From NCBI GenBank assembly GCA_017446645.1, contig JAFSQO010000250.1, positions 1 through 5,354 of the forward strand: a stretch of DNA of 5,354 nt, in the 5' to 3' direction. Shown one piece after another: positions 1-5,354 of the stretch. How positions within the stretch are numbered: position 1 is the first letter of the stretch; each line of letters starts with the position of its first letter. Both the position numbers and the translations under genes were made by a program. The notes under the pieces are model-generated. The model made no database searches. It had not been told where the DNA came from and worked only from the letters and a program-made list of their open reading frames with translations. This DNA comes from Synergistaceae bacterium (GTDB taxonomy: Bacteria; Synergistota; Synergistia; Synergistales; Aminobacteriaceae).

Positions 1-116
1 ATCAATATTAGAGTACCTGTGGGACGCAGGGAATTAACGCCTTTGGAGAGAATGTAAGACGCTGGCAGAATATCGCGGCGCAGTCTCGATGAATTAGGAA
101 GCTGTCACTTCTATAA
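1..116 (+). pseudogene. Degraded 5' continuation of the first NHLP-type ABC exporter
   Basis: No forward frame is open here: stops fall at 55 (frame 1), 35 and 95 (frame 2), and 9, 90 and 114 (frame 3). The open exporter frame downstream starts in the middle of a membrane domain, so coding sequence for the preceding helix and loop is expected at this place. Scraps resembling that part can be read in different frames: RVPVG in frame 1 at 10-24, DAG in frame 2 at 23-31, and ENVRRWQNIAAQSR in frame 3 at 48-89. The distance from RVPVG to the intact MFRYN at 141-155 is roughly what the family shows. This suggests several small indels rather than one large deletion. The alignment is from memory and the scraps are short, so the frame-by-frame reading is tentative. 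Low-quality sequence near a contig end would look the same. Confidence 0.45.
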
Positions 117-1412
117 GTGGCGGTAGTTCACATAGCTGTAATGTTTAGATATAACGTACTGCTCTCTGTTATTGGTCTTTCGTCAATTCTGCTGAATGCT
201 ATTTTGTCTTATATTAAGAGGACTAACGCAATTCGAGTCCAAATGATGAACACGGGAAAATTTTACTCGTCAACGATTTCAGGGATAAAAATGATTGATA
301 CTATAAAAGCCAACGGAGCAGAGAACGGCTTTTTCCAGAAATGGGCAGGCTATCAGGCAGCAGCAAACACATCAACGCAGACGCTTATAAAACTCATGGC
401 CAATCTTGGAAGACTTCCGGAATTCATAATATCAATTACTAATATAATAATTATTGCCCTCGGAGTTTTCTTGACAATGCAGAACGAGTTCACTTTGGGA
501 ATGATTATGACATTTCAGGGCTTGATGATGGCTTTCATGGCTCCTGCACGGACTATAATAGAAGCCGGACAGACTGTACAGGAAATGCGCACAGATATGG
601 AACGTATCGAGGACGTTATGGAATATCCGGAAGACGTAAACTGCAAAATTAATGAAGATAATAATGACGGTGAAATTATATACAGCAAGCTCTCAGGAAA
701 CATCGAACTCAAAAACGTAACGTTCGGATATTCAAGACTTGCGCAACCTATAATACGCGATTTCTCTGTGAGCATAAAACAGGGCGGAAGCATTGCACTT
801 GTCGGAGCTACGGGCTGCGGTAAATCTACGGTTTCAAAGTTAATCAGCGGACTTTATACTCAATGGGAAGGCGAAATACTGTTTGACGGCAAGAAAATTT
901 CAGAGATTGACAGGAACATCTTTACAGGCTCGGTTGCCGTAGTAGATCAAGACATAACAATTTTCGAGGACACTATAGCAGCAAACATAAAGTTATGGGA
1001 CAATTCTATAGAAGATTTCGAGATGATTCTTGCAGCCAGAGATGCCCAGCTTCATGATGACATTATGGAACGTGAAGGCGGATATTCCTGCAAACTTGCT
1101 GACAGAGGACTCAATTTATCAGGAGGCCAGCGTCAAAGACTTGAGATTGCCCGTGTCCTGGCTCAGGACCCTACGATCGTGATTCTTGATGAGGCGACAA
1201 GCGCACTTGATTCACAAACTGAATTTAACGTTATAAAGGCCATAAAGGACAGAGGCATAACGACTATAGTTATAGCACACAGGCTTTCGACTATAAGGGA
1301 CTGCGATGAAATTATCGTAATAGATAAAGGAGTAATTGCAGAACGCGGCACTCATGACGAATTAATGGCTAAAAACGGAATTTACACGAATCTTGTAGCT
1401 GATAATCAATAA
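117..1412 (+). CDS. NHLP-type bacteriocin/RiPP ABC exporter, C-terminal permease/ATPase part (5' end broken)
   Basis: This is the membrane and ATPase part of a half-type ABC exporter. Family members carry an N-terminal C39-like peptidase that cleaves the leader of a ribosomal peptide before export across the inner membrane; that domain is not in the window. Seen here: hydrophobic helices near the start (AVMFRYNVLLSVIG), then GKFYSSTISG, GAENGFFQKWAGYQA and a helix pair at about 421-560. These are typical of the first NHLM/NHLP transporter (NHLM_micro_ABC1). The nucleotide-binding domain is complete: Walker A GATGCGKST (804-830), Q-loop VVDQD, signature LSGGQRQR (1116-1139), Walker B TIVILDEATSALD (from 1173) and H-loop histidine (1278-1280). 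The GTG at 117 is only the first possible start after a stop. It has no ribosome-binding site and cuts into the membrane domain, so it is probably not the native start. A full-length member would be several hundred residues longer. The partner subunit starts 21 bases downstream. Confidence 0.8.
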   Translation: MAVVHIAVMFRYNVLLSVIGLSSILLNAILSYIKRTNAIRVQMMNTGKFYSSTISGIKMIDTIKANGAENGFFQKWAGYQAAANTSTQTLIKLMANLGRLPEFIISITNIIIIALGVFLTMQNEFTLGMIMTFQGLMMAFMAPARTIIEAGQTVQEMRTDMERIEDVMEYPEDVNCKINEDNNDGEIIYSKLSGNIELKNVTFGYSRLAQPIIRDFSVSIKQGGSIALVGATGCGKSTVSKLISGLYTQWEGEILFDGKKISEIDRNIFTGSVAVVDQDITIFEDTIAANIKLWDNSIEDFEMILAARDAQLHDDIMEREGGYSCKLADRGLNLSGGQRQRLEIARVLAQDPTIVILDEATSALDSQTEFNVIKAIKDRGITTIVIAHRLSTIRDCDEIIVIDKGVIAERGTHDELMAKNGIYTNLVADNQ

Positions 1413-1420
1413 ATATAAAC

Positions 1421-1436
1421 AGGTGAAAAAATAATG
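1421..1436 (+). promoter_or_regulatory. Ribosome-binding site and start of the second exporter gene
   Basis: AGGTG at 1421-1425 lies 8 bases before the ATG at 1434. The encoded MGWFDEQIKQR is the characteristic N-terminus of NHLP permease/ATPase subunits, which fixes 1434 as the original start. The ATG at 1519 that a gene finder would choose has no purine-rich site in front and lies inside the conserved N-terminal domain. Confidence 0.75.
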
Positions 1437-1460
1437 GGCTGGTTTGACGAACAAATAAAG

Positions 1461-1480
1461 CAGAGGAAAGCAGAGGAAAG
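1461..1480 (+). repeat. Perfect 10-bp tandem duplication causing a frameshift
   Basis: CAGAGGAAAG occurs twice head to tail (1461-1470 and 1471-1480), and a further CAG follows. Ten is not a multiple of three, so the second copy moves the frame from that of the ATG at 1434 to the frame open through 3039. The original frame then stops at the TGA at 1488-1490. Taking out either copy joins MGWFDEQIKQRKA to ADDAAFHDSFAKMAASVMG without a break, which is the expected family N-terminus. Confidence 0.9.
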
Positions 1481-1518
1481 CAGCAGATGACGCAGCATTC
1501 CATGACTCGTTTGCAAAG

Positions 1519-3039
1519 ATGGCAGCTTCTGTCATGGGGAAGCGCGATATTTCAGAGTTAGATAACGAATTAATAATAACGAAAGAAGCTATAGACGAAA
1601 TCCTGAAGTTTTATCACTGCAAAGTCCAGGAATTACCGGATACTATCAAGAGCAGGGACGAAGAATTAGAATACCTTTTGCGCCATTACGGAATTATGCG
1701 CCGTGATATAGTTCTCAAAGGCGACTGGTACAAAGAAGCTTTTGGGGCAATCCTTGCGTTCAATAATGATGAAAACGGAATCCCTGTAGCTCTCTTGCCT
1801 TCAGGTTTATCGGGTTATGCATATAAGGACTCTTTGAGCGGCAGCAAAATTAAAGTCAATAAGCATAACGCAAAGATTTTTCAGGAAAAAGCAATTTGTT
1901 TCTATCGTCCGTTACCACTTAGAAAAATCGGGCTGTCAGAGCTTTTCACTTACATAAAAGACTGTATCGAGGCCAGAGATGTCTTCTTGATGAGCATGGC
2001 AACTATGGCAGTAACACTACTGGGAATGTTCTCGATGCAATTAACAAAGGCAATGACGGGGATTGTCTTACAGAGCAGAAATCTTAATATGCTGCTGGGA
2101 CTATTATTCTTTATGATATGTGCTGCAGGCTCAAGGACATTAATATCTTCGGTCAGTATGGTCCTGACAAATAAAATCTCCGTAAAAATCTCTCTTTATC
2201 TTGAAGCTGCAATAATGATGAGAATCTTGTCACTGCCCTTAAATTTCTTTAGGACATACAATGCAGGCGACCTTGCAAAACGTACTCAGATGATAAAGCC
2301 TGTCTGCGTCCTCCTGTTCAGTGTAGGCTTCTCTGTAGGTCTCAGTGCCCTGATGTCATTTATGTATCTGGGGCAGTTTCGGCTGTTTGCTAAAGAACTT
2401 GTAATCCCTGCATTCATGATTATTATTTCCATGATTGTAATCACAGCCCTGACAGTCATATTGCAGATAAAGCAGTCCAAGCAGGTTATGGAATTCTCGG
2501 CAAAAGAATCCGGAATGAGTTTGGACCTAATATCAGGAGTCCAGAAAATCCGCCTGGCTGGTGCGGAGAAAAGGGCATTTGCAAGATGGGCTGACATTTT
2601 CTCGGAACAAACCAAGCACACCTACAACCCTCCTGCTTTCTTAAAGCTCAACGGCGGTGCTGTAATATCATCAAACTCTTCAAGAAATCAGAACAGGCAA
2701 TCTATGATTACTGCTCCTAAAACGTTCTTGACTGCTTTAGTAATGCTGACGGGAAATATATTGCTTTATTACATAGCTGCAAACGCCTTAATAAAGCCAA
2801 GCGACTACTTTGCATTTAACGTAGGCTTCGGGGTCATAGCGGGAGCCTTCAACGCTTTATCTTATGCGTCGATTCAGATGGCACAGATAAGCCCCATGTT
2901 GTCGATGATCGAGCCTATTTTGACAACTGTACCGGAATTATCAGAAGGCAGGAAAGTTTTGTCAGAGGTTTACGGCGGTATTGAGCTTAACAACGTCTGT
3001 TTTCGTTATAACGAGAATATGCCGTATATAATAAAATAA
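1519..3039 (+). CDS. Middle fragment of the second exporter subunit: N-terminal and membrane domains
   Basis: This open frame covers the soluble N-terminal domain and the transmembrane domain of the split permease/ATPase. In-frame family sequence extends upstream of the ATG to the duplication (KAADDAAFHDSF), so 1519 is not a natural start. Recognisable stretches are ITKEAIDEILKFYH, GIMRRDIVL, LPSGLSGYAYKD and ICFYRPLPLRKIG in the soluble part. Helices follow near 1978-2050, 2083-2160, 2302-2380, 2400-2462, 2725-2790 and 2810-2880. The cytoplasmic coupling region SGVQKIRLAGAEKRAFARWA and TYNPPAFLKLN is well kept. The fragment ends at GGIELNNVCFRYNENMPYII, the first strand of the ATPase domain, just before Walker A. 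Alone it would be an exporter lacking its motor. The sequence otherwise shows no erosion, so the disruption is recent or artefactual. Confidence 0.8.
   Translation: MAASVMGKRDISELDNELIITKEAIDEILKFYHCKVQELPDTIKSRDEELEYLLRHYGIMRRDIVLKGDWYKEAFGAILAFNNDENGIPVALLPSGLSGYAYKDSLSGSKIKVNKHNAKIFQEKAICFYRPLPLRKIGLSELFTYIKDCIEARDVFLMSMATMAVTLLGMFSMQLTKAMTGIVLQSRNLNMLLGLLFFMICAAGSRTLISSVSMVLTNKISVKISLYLEAAIMMRILSLPLNFFRTYNAGDLAKRTQMIKPVCVLLFSVGFSVGLSALMSFMYLGQFRLFAKELVIPAFMIIISMIVITALTVILQIKQSKQVMEFSAKESGMSLDLISGVQKIRLAGAEKRAFARWADIFSEQTKHTYNPPAFLKLNGGAVISSNSSRNQNRQSMITAPKTFLTALVMLTGNILLYYIAANALIKPSDYFAFNVGFGVIAGAFNALSYASIQMAQISPMLSMIEPILTTVPELSEGRKVLSEVYGGIELNNVCFRYNENMPYIIK
2653..2720 (+). repeat. Apparent in-frame insertion with imperfect inverted repeats
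   Basis: Between TYNPPAFLKLN and TFLTALVMLTGNILLYYIA, remembered relatives have only about three residues, while this gene has about 25, including a polar run ISSNSSRNQNRQSM. The DNA there has imperfect inverted arms, GGTGCTGTAAT at 2656-2666 and ATTACTGCTCC at 2707-2717 (9 of 11 positions pair). The frame stays open across it. It may be a small palindromic element, compensating indels, or clade-specific loop variation. The inverted repeat is short enough to be chance. Confidence 0.35.
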
Positions 3040-3040
3040 A
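3031..3040 (+). repeat. Perfect 5-bp tandem duplication causing a frameshift
   Basis: ATAAA occurs twice head to tail (3031-3035, 3036-3040). The extra copy brings TAA (3037-3039) into the membrane-domain frame. Removing one copy gives MPYIINNLSLKISSGEYVAI, which matches the expected spacing between the FRYNENMP strand and Walker A in this family. The sequence is AT-rich, so such a repeat is easier to get by chance than the 10-bp one, but its place at the exact frame break supports it. Confidence 0.8.
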
Positions 3041-3041
3041 T

Positions 3042-3698
3042 AATCTTTCACTGAAAATTTCTTCGGGAGAATATGTCGCAATTGTCGGCAGAACAGGCTG
3101 CGGGAAGTCTACGTTAATCCGGCTTCTGTTAGGCTTTGAGAAACCTCAGAGGGGCGCAATCTATTATGACAACCGAGATATAAACACTATAGATCTAAGA
3201 TCCCTGCGCAGAATGATCGGCGTTGTAACTCAGGACGGAGGGCTGTTTCAGGGTGATATATACTCGAATATAGTTATTTCGGCTCCAAGTCTTACGATTG
3301 ATGATGCATGGGAAGCTGCTGAACTCGCGGGGATTGCTGACGATATTCGGGCAATGCCAATGGAAATGCACACCCTGATTTCAGAAGGCAGCGGGGGAAT
3401 TTCGGGCGGTCAGAGGCAAAGATTGATGATAGCAAGAGCCATAGCACCAAAGCCTAAAGTCCTGATGTTCGATGAGGCAACCAGCGCACTAGATAATATA
3501 ACGCAGAAAAAAGTCTCTGAATCACTTGATGCCTTGAAGTGCACGAGAATTGTCATAGCTCACAGGCTTTCAACTGTGAAGAACTGTGACAGGATTTTAG
3601 TGCTTGATTCAGGCCGCATAATCGAAGAAGGAAATTATGAGGCCCTGATGAAAAAAGGCGGTGTATTTGCCTCACTTGTTGAACGACAGCAAATCTAA
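3042..3698 (+). CDS. C-terminal ATPase fragment of the second exporter subunit
   Basis: This is the nucleotide-binding domain cut off from its membrane domain by the upstream frameshift. The first ATG in frame is at 3213, but family sequence starts at 3042 (NLSLKISSGEYVAIVG). A start at 3213 would leave out Walker A, GRTGCGKST at 3087-3113. Further motifs are Q-loop VTQDGGLFQGD, signature ISGGQRQR at 3399-3422, Walker B VLMFDEATSALD starting at 3459, and H-loop histidine at 3561-3563. AWEAAELAGIADDIRAMPM and SEGSGGISGGQ are hallmarks of NHLP permease/ATPase subunits. No ribosome-binding site precedes 3213, so independent translation is unlikely. Confidence 0.8.
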   Translation, partial: NLSLKISSGEYVAIVGRTGCGKSTLIRLLLGFEKPQRGAIYYDNRDINTIDLRSLRRMIGVVTQDGGLFQGDIYSNIVISAPSLTIDDAWEAAELAGIADDIRAMPMEMHTLISEGSGGISGGQRQRLMIARAIAPKPKVLMFDEATSALDNITQKKVSESLDALKCTRIVIAHRLSTVKNCDRILVLDSGRIIEEGNYEALMKKGGVFASLVERQQI

Positions 3699-3714
3699 AA
3701 TATGAAATATAAAT

Positions 3715-3720
3715 TATAAT
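3715..3720 (+). promoter_or_regulatory. Possible -10 box upstream of the solute-binding protein gene
   Basis: The gap 3699-3736 is almost entirely A and T and contains a perfect TATAAT at 3715-3720. No convincing -35 box lies 16-18 bases upstream. A separate promoter here would fit the very different codon use of the gene downstream. In such AT-rich DNA a TATAAT can easily occur by chance. Confidence 0.35.
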
Positions 3721-3736
3721 ATTAATAAATTTTATT

Positions 3737-3742
3737 AGGAGG
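3737..3742 (+). promoter_or_regulatory. Strong ribosome-binding site of the solute-binding protein gene
   Basis: AGGAGG ends 10 bases before the ATG at 3753. It is the best Shine-Dalgarno match in the window and, together with the signal peptide that follows directly, fixes the start. Confidence 0.85.
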
Positions 3743-3752
3743 CGTATTCATC

Positions 3753-4925
3753 ATGAAGAAACTTTTTCTGTGTTCTTTAGTCGTTGTGAGTCTTGTCTCT
3801 TGTGCGTTTGCTAATGACTATGAGATAAAGATTTACTCTAACTCAAATTCTTCCGAGCGAGTTACCTGGCTCAAAAACGAAGCAAAACAGGCAGGCTTCA
3901 TCATCAACATGGATGACTCGACAGTCTACAAGGGCGACACCAGTGCGATCCAGCTTGCTAACGAGAACAAAGACGGCGATGTCATTTTTGGCCTGAACGA
4001 AGTCCGCTGGTCCCAGTTAGTCAACGGCGATTACGAAAATATCCGCGTGCTTGACTGGACTCCTTCATGGGCTGATAAAGTCGGCGAGTACAAATACCCC
4101 GGCAAGGCTTACGGTATAGTCATTCAGAATATCCTGATGCTCTACAGAAAAGATGACTTAGGCACTAAGGGCAAAGAGCTTCACTTCAAACACTGGGCTG
4201 ACATCGTGAACTGCGGCTATAAGTGGTACCGTCAGGGCAGGGTCGGAGGCACTACCAACATGAATATTAATAACGCTATGTTATATGCCTTCACTGATCC
4301 TAAATCACCAGCAGGCGGAATCAGCGTAGAAGGCTGGAAAACTCTCTGGGCTTACTGCGCTAAAGGCTTCTTCACAGGGGACAGCTACGGCTTTGACGGC
4401 TTGAATCGCGGAGACGTTCAGGTTTCGACTTTCTACTCTTCATCATTATATGGCAATATCGACGCAGCTGCTGACTCATCAAGCAATCCCTTAAGAGGAA
4501 CTGTAGAGCCTGAGAACTGGGCACTTGTTGATATCGAAGACGGGACTTACTACATTGCAGAGTATATCGGAGTTCTCGCAAATCCAAACAGGACTCCTGA
4601 GCAGACTGAACACGTCAAGAAATTCGCTGAATGGTTCGGCAGTGCAGAGATTCAGAGGGCCTGGAGCGAGGAGTTCGACTCATATCCCTGCAACGTTGAT
4701 GCAGTCGACTCAGTTCCCCCGATTTATGCCTTGAAGAACTGCGCACTCACGAAAGTTCCCGGCACTGACATGACTTACGCGGAGTATGTAGGCGCGCATT
4801 CCTCACAGTGGACTAACATCATGACTAATCTGGGCTTCTACTGGGCAGACAATGCAAACGCCCCTGCTGAACCCGACTGGGAGAATCTTGACTGGGCAAC
4901 CTTGACTCAGAAGAAAGCAAAATAA
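3753..4925 (+). CDS. ABC transporter extracellular solute-binding protein (iron/thiamine-type fold)
   Basis: This is a complete 390-residue periplasmic or lipid-anchored binding protein. Residues 1-20 form a signal peptide: two lysines, then a hydrophobic core. LVSC (14-17) fits a lipoprotein box, while AFA before N21 would fit signal peptidase I, so the anchor is undecided. The mature part starts with YEIKIYSNSNS and has GDVIFGLNEVRW, GKAYGIVIQNILMLYRKDD, HFKHWADIV and HVKKFAEWFGSAEIQRAW. This layout is typical of type 2 periplasmic binding proteins of the Fe3+/thiamine/polyamine kind. The ligand cannot be told. Four cysteines in the mature part (VNCG, AYCA, YPCN, KNCA) could make disulphides. 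No permease or ATPase for import lies beside it; upstream is an exporter, and one base downstream is an rRNA methyltransferase. Codons are mostly C-ending with very few ATA, suggesting high expression. The length is normal for the family and no damage is seen. Confidence 0.85.
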   Translation: MKKLFLCSLVVVSLVSCAFANDYEIKIYSNSNSSERVTWLKNEAKQAGFIINMDDSTVYKGDTSAIQLANENKDGDVIFGLNEVRWSQLVNGDYENIRVLDWTPSWADKVGEYKYPGKAYGIVIQNILMLYRKDDLGTKGKELHFKHWADIVNCGYKWYRQGRVGGTTNMNINNAMLYAFTDPKSPAGGISVEGWKTLWAYCAKGFFTGDSYGFDGLNRGDVQVSTFYSSSLYGNIDAAADSSSNPLRGTVEPENWALVDIEDGTYYIAEYIGVLANPNRTPEQTEHVKKFAEWFGSAEIQRAWSEEFDSYPCNVDAVDSVPPIYALKNCALTKVPGTDMTYAEYVGAHSSQWTNIMTNLGFYWADNANAPAEPDWENLDWATLTQKKAK

Positions 4926-4926
4926 C

Positions 4927-5354
4927 ATGCCTGACATCTGTAGAGGACGCAAACCAGTTATTGACCTGCTCACTAAGAGTCCTTCAAGGTGTGCAAAGTT
5001 ATTTATTGCTAATAACGTAAGGCCGCCCTTCCTTGATGAGCTGCTCGAAGCTGCAAAAGTTGCTGGAGTCGTTTATCAGATAATAGACCCCAGGGCACTC
5101 GATAAATTATCAGAAGGCGTGAAGCATCAGGGAGTAATCTGCACTCTGAATCCCGTGAAGCCCGTTGAACTTGACGAATTTTTGCGTGAGATTCCTGAAG
5201 GCCCGGCCCTTGTTGTAGTTCTTGACCATATCGAAGACCCTCATAATCTGGGAGCCGTAATCAGGTCAGCAGAAGCGGGAGGAGCTTTATGCGTCATTCA
5301 TGCCAAGAGACGTGCGGCAATTCCCAACGATACAGTGATTAAAACTAGTGCAGG
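4927..5354 (+). CDS. rlmB: TrmH/SpoU-family 23S rRNA 2'-O-methyltransferase, N-terminal part (cut by window end)
   Basis: This likely methylates the 2'-OH of a guanosine in 23S rRNA (RlmB-type, G2251 in E. coli numbering) using S-adenosylmethionine in the cytoplasm. 142 codons are visible. Residues 1-80 look like the small substrate-binding domain: RGRKPVIDLL near the start, matching the usual YGRHPVLEAL, and GVKHQGVI at 64-71. The catalytic SPOUT domain begins at about 94 with VVVLDHIEDPHNLGAVIRSA; Asn107 and Arg113 are the conserved motif 1 residues. KRRAAIPNDTVIKTSAG follows as in RlmB. The rest, with the trefoil knot and motifs 2 and 3, lies past the window. The ATG is one base after the upstream stop (TAACATG) and has only a weak AGAAAG site, so translation is probably coupled to the binding protein. 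Another TrmH-family rRNA methyltransferase is the main alternative to RlmB. Confidence 0.85.
   Translation, partial: MPDICRGRKPVIDLLTKSPSRCAKLFIANNVRPPFLDELLEAAKVAGVVYQIIDPRALDKLSEGVKHQGVICTLNPVKPVELDEFLREIPEGPALVVVLDHIEDPHNLGAVIRSAEAGGALCVIHAKRRAAIPNDTVIKTSA

Larger units (their letters stand above)
1434..3698 (+). pseudogene. NHLP-type bacteriocin export ABC transporter permease/ATPase subunit, split by two frameshifts
   Basis: This is the second ABC subunit of an NHLP/NHLM-type export system (NHLM_micro_ABC2 type), expected to pair with the upstream exporter in the inner membrane. Order: N-terminal soluble domain (about 1434-1970), six-helix membrane domain (about 1978-2890), nucleotide-binding domain (about 2980-3690). 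Three frame segments are seen: 1434-1490 (18 codons, then TGA), up to 3039 (TAA), and 3042-3698. At both junctions a perfect tandem duplication sits where the frame changes (10 bp at 1461-1480, 5 bp at 3031-3040). Deleting one copy of each gives one frame of 749 codons with family-like joins, QRKAADDAAF and YIINNLSLKI. All ATPase motifs remain. An apparent extra block of about 22 residues near 2653-2720 is also present. As written, no full-length product is made unless translation is recoded. Alternatives are phase-variable switching or assembly error. Family identity is solid; the cause of disruption is open. Confidence 0.85.

Noticed and set aside
515..793. 92-codon reverse-strand open frame
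   Set aside because: Antisense to the conserved exporter frame, with no recognisable protein or ribosome site.
1163..1351. 62-codon reverse-strand open frame
   Set aside because: Antisense to the Walker B and H-loop region of the first exporter ATPase; no ribosome site or recognisable protein.
2286..2621. 111-codon reverse-strand open frame
   Set aside because: Antisense to the conserved membrane domain of the second subunit.
2650..2724. AACG direct repeats (2650-2653 and 2721-2724) as a target-site duplication around the putative insertion
   Set aside because: Removing the 71 bases between them would put the gene out of frame, and a 4-bp repeat is expected by chance.
3025..3045. Programmed -1 frameshift at ATA AAA TAA
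   Set aside because: It would reach the right frame, but the preceding codon re-pairs poorly, no downstream stem or spaced Shine-Dalgarno is evident, and the 5-bp duplication explains the break with a better family match.
3679..3706. TTGAAC (3679-3684) with TATGAA (3701-3706), 16 bases apart, as a promoter
   Set aside because: Only four of six matches in each box, and the first box lies inside the ATPase coding sequence; the TATAAT further on is the better -10 candidate.
3699..3736. Intrinsic terminator after the exporter genes
   Set aside because: The segment is AT-only with no GC-rich stem or clear hairpin with a T-tract.
4372..4734. Small open frames on both strands inside the binding protein gene
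   Set aside because: They overlap an intact, well-coded gene and have no family features.
1..5354. CRISPR array, tRNA or rRNA gene, or insertion sequence
   Set aside because: No regularly spaced repeats, cloverleaf, rRNA-like conserved segments or transposase sequence were seen.

Overview
The window reads left to right on the + strand as a damaged two-part ABC export cassette, followed by an apparently intact solute-binding protein gene and the start of an rRNA methyltransferase gene. All calls rest on reading the translated sequence against remembered family features; no search was run.

Positions 1-1412 hold the C-terminal part of a first half-type ABC exporter (membrane domain plus complete ATPase). 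It resembles the peptidase/permease/ATPase component of NHLP (nitrile hydratase-like leader peptide) bacteriocin/RiPP export systems. The open frame begins only at about 117. The first 116 bases have stops in all three forward frames, although the family expects coding sequence there. Positions 1434-3698 hold the partner permease/ATPase subunit of the same system, starting with the typical MGWFDEQIKQR. It is split by two frameshifts. Each sits exactly on a perfect short tandem duplication: 10 bp at 1461-1480 and 5 bp at 3031-3040. Removing one copy of each restores a single frame of 749 codons. The same gene also seems to carry about 22 extra residues just before its fifth membrane helix, in DNA with imperfect inverted repeats.

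After an AT-rich gap (3699-3752) with a perfect TATAAT box and a strong AGGAGG site comes a 390-residue secreted or lipid-anchored substrate-binding protein (3753-4925). One base after its stop, at 4927, starts a TrmH/SpoU-family 23S rRNA 2'-O-methyltransferase (probably rlmB), cut by the window end. The binding protein uses C-ending, ATA-poor codons, whereas the exporters are rich in ATA and AT. This fits high expression of the former and decay or a different history for the latter.

The host is a bacterium with a moderately AT-leaning genome. The NHLP-type cassette, the codon style and the secreted binding protein would suit an anaerobic gut lineage such as Synergistota or Firmicutes, but this is only an impression. 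In an intact system the two ABC proteins, with a HlyD-like protein usually encoded nearby, would cleave the leader from a ribosomally made peptide and export it. No precursor peptide, modification enzyme or HlyD gene lies inside this window. As read, the cassette is either a decaying pseudogene pair, a locus switched off by reversible duplications, or an assembly with errors.
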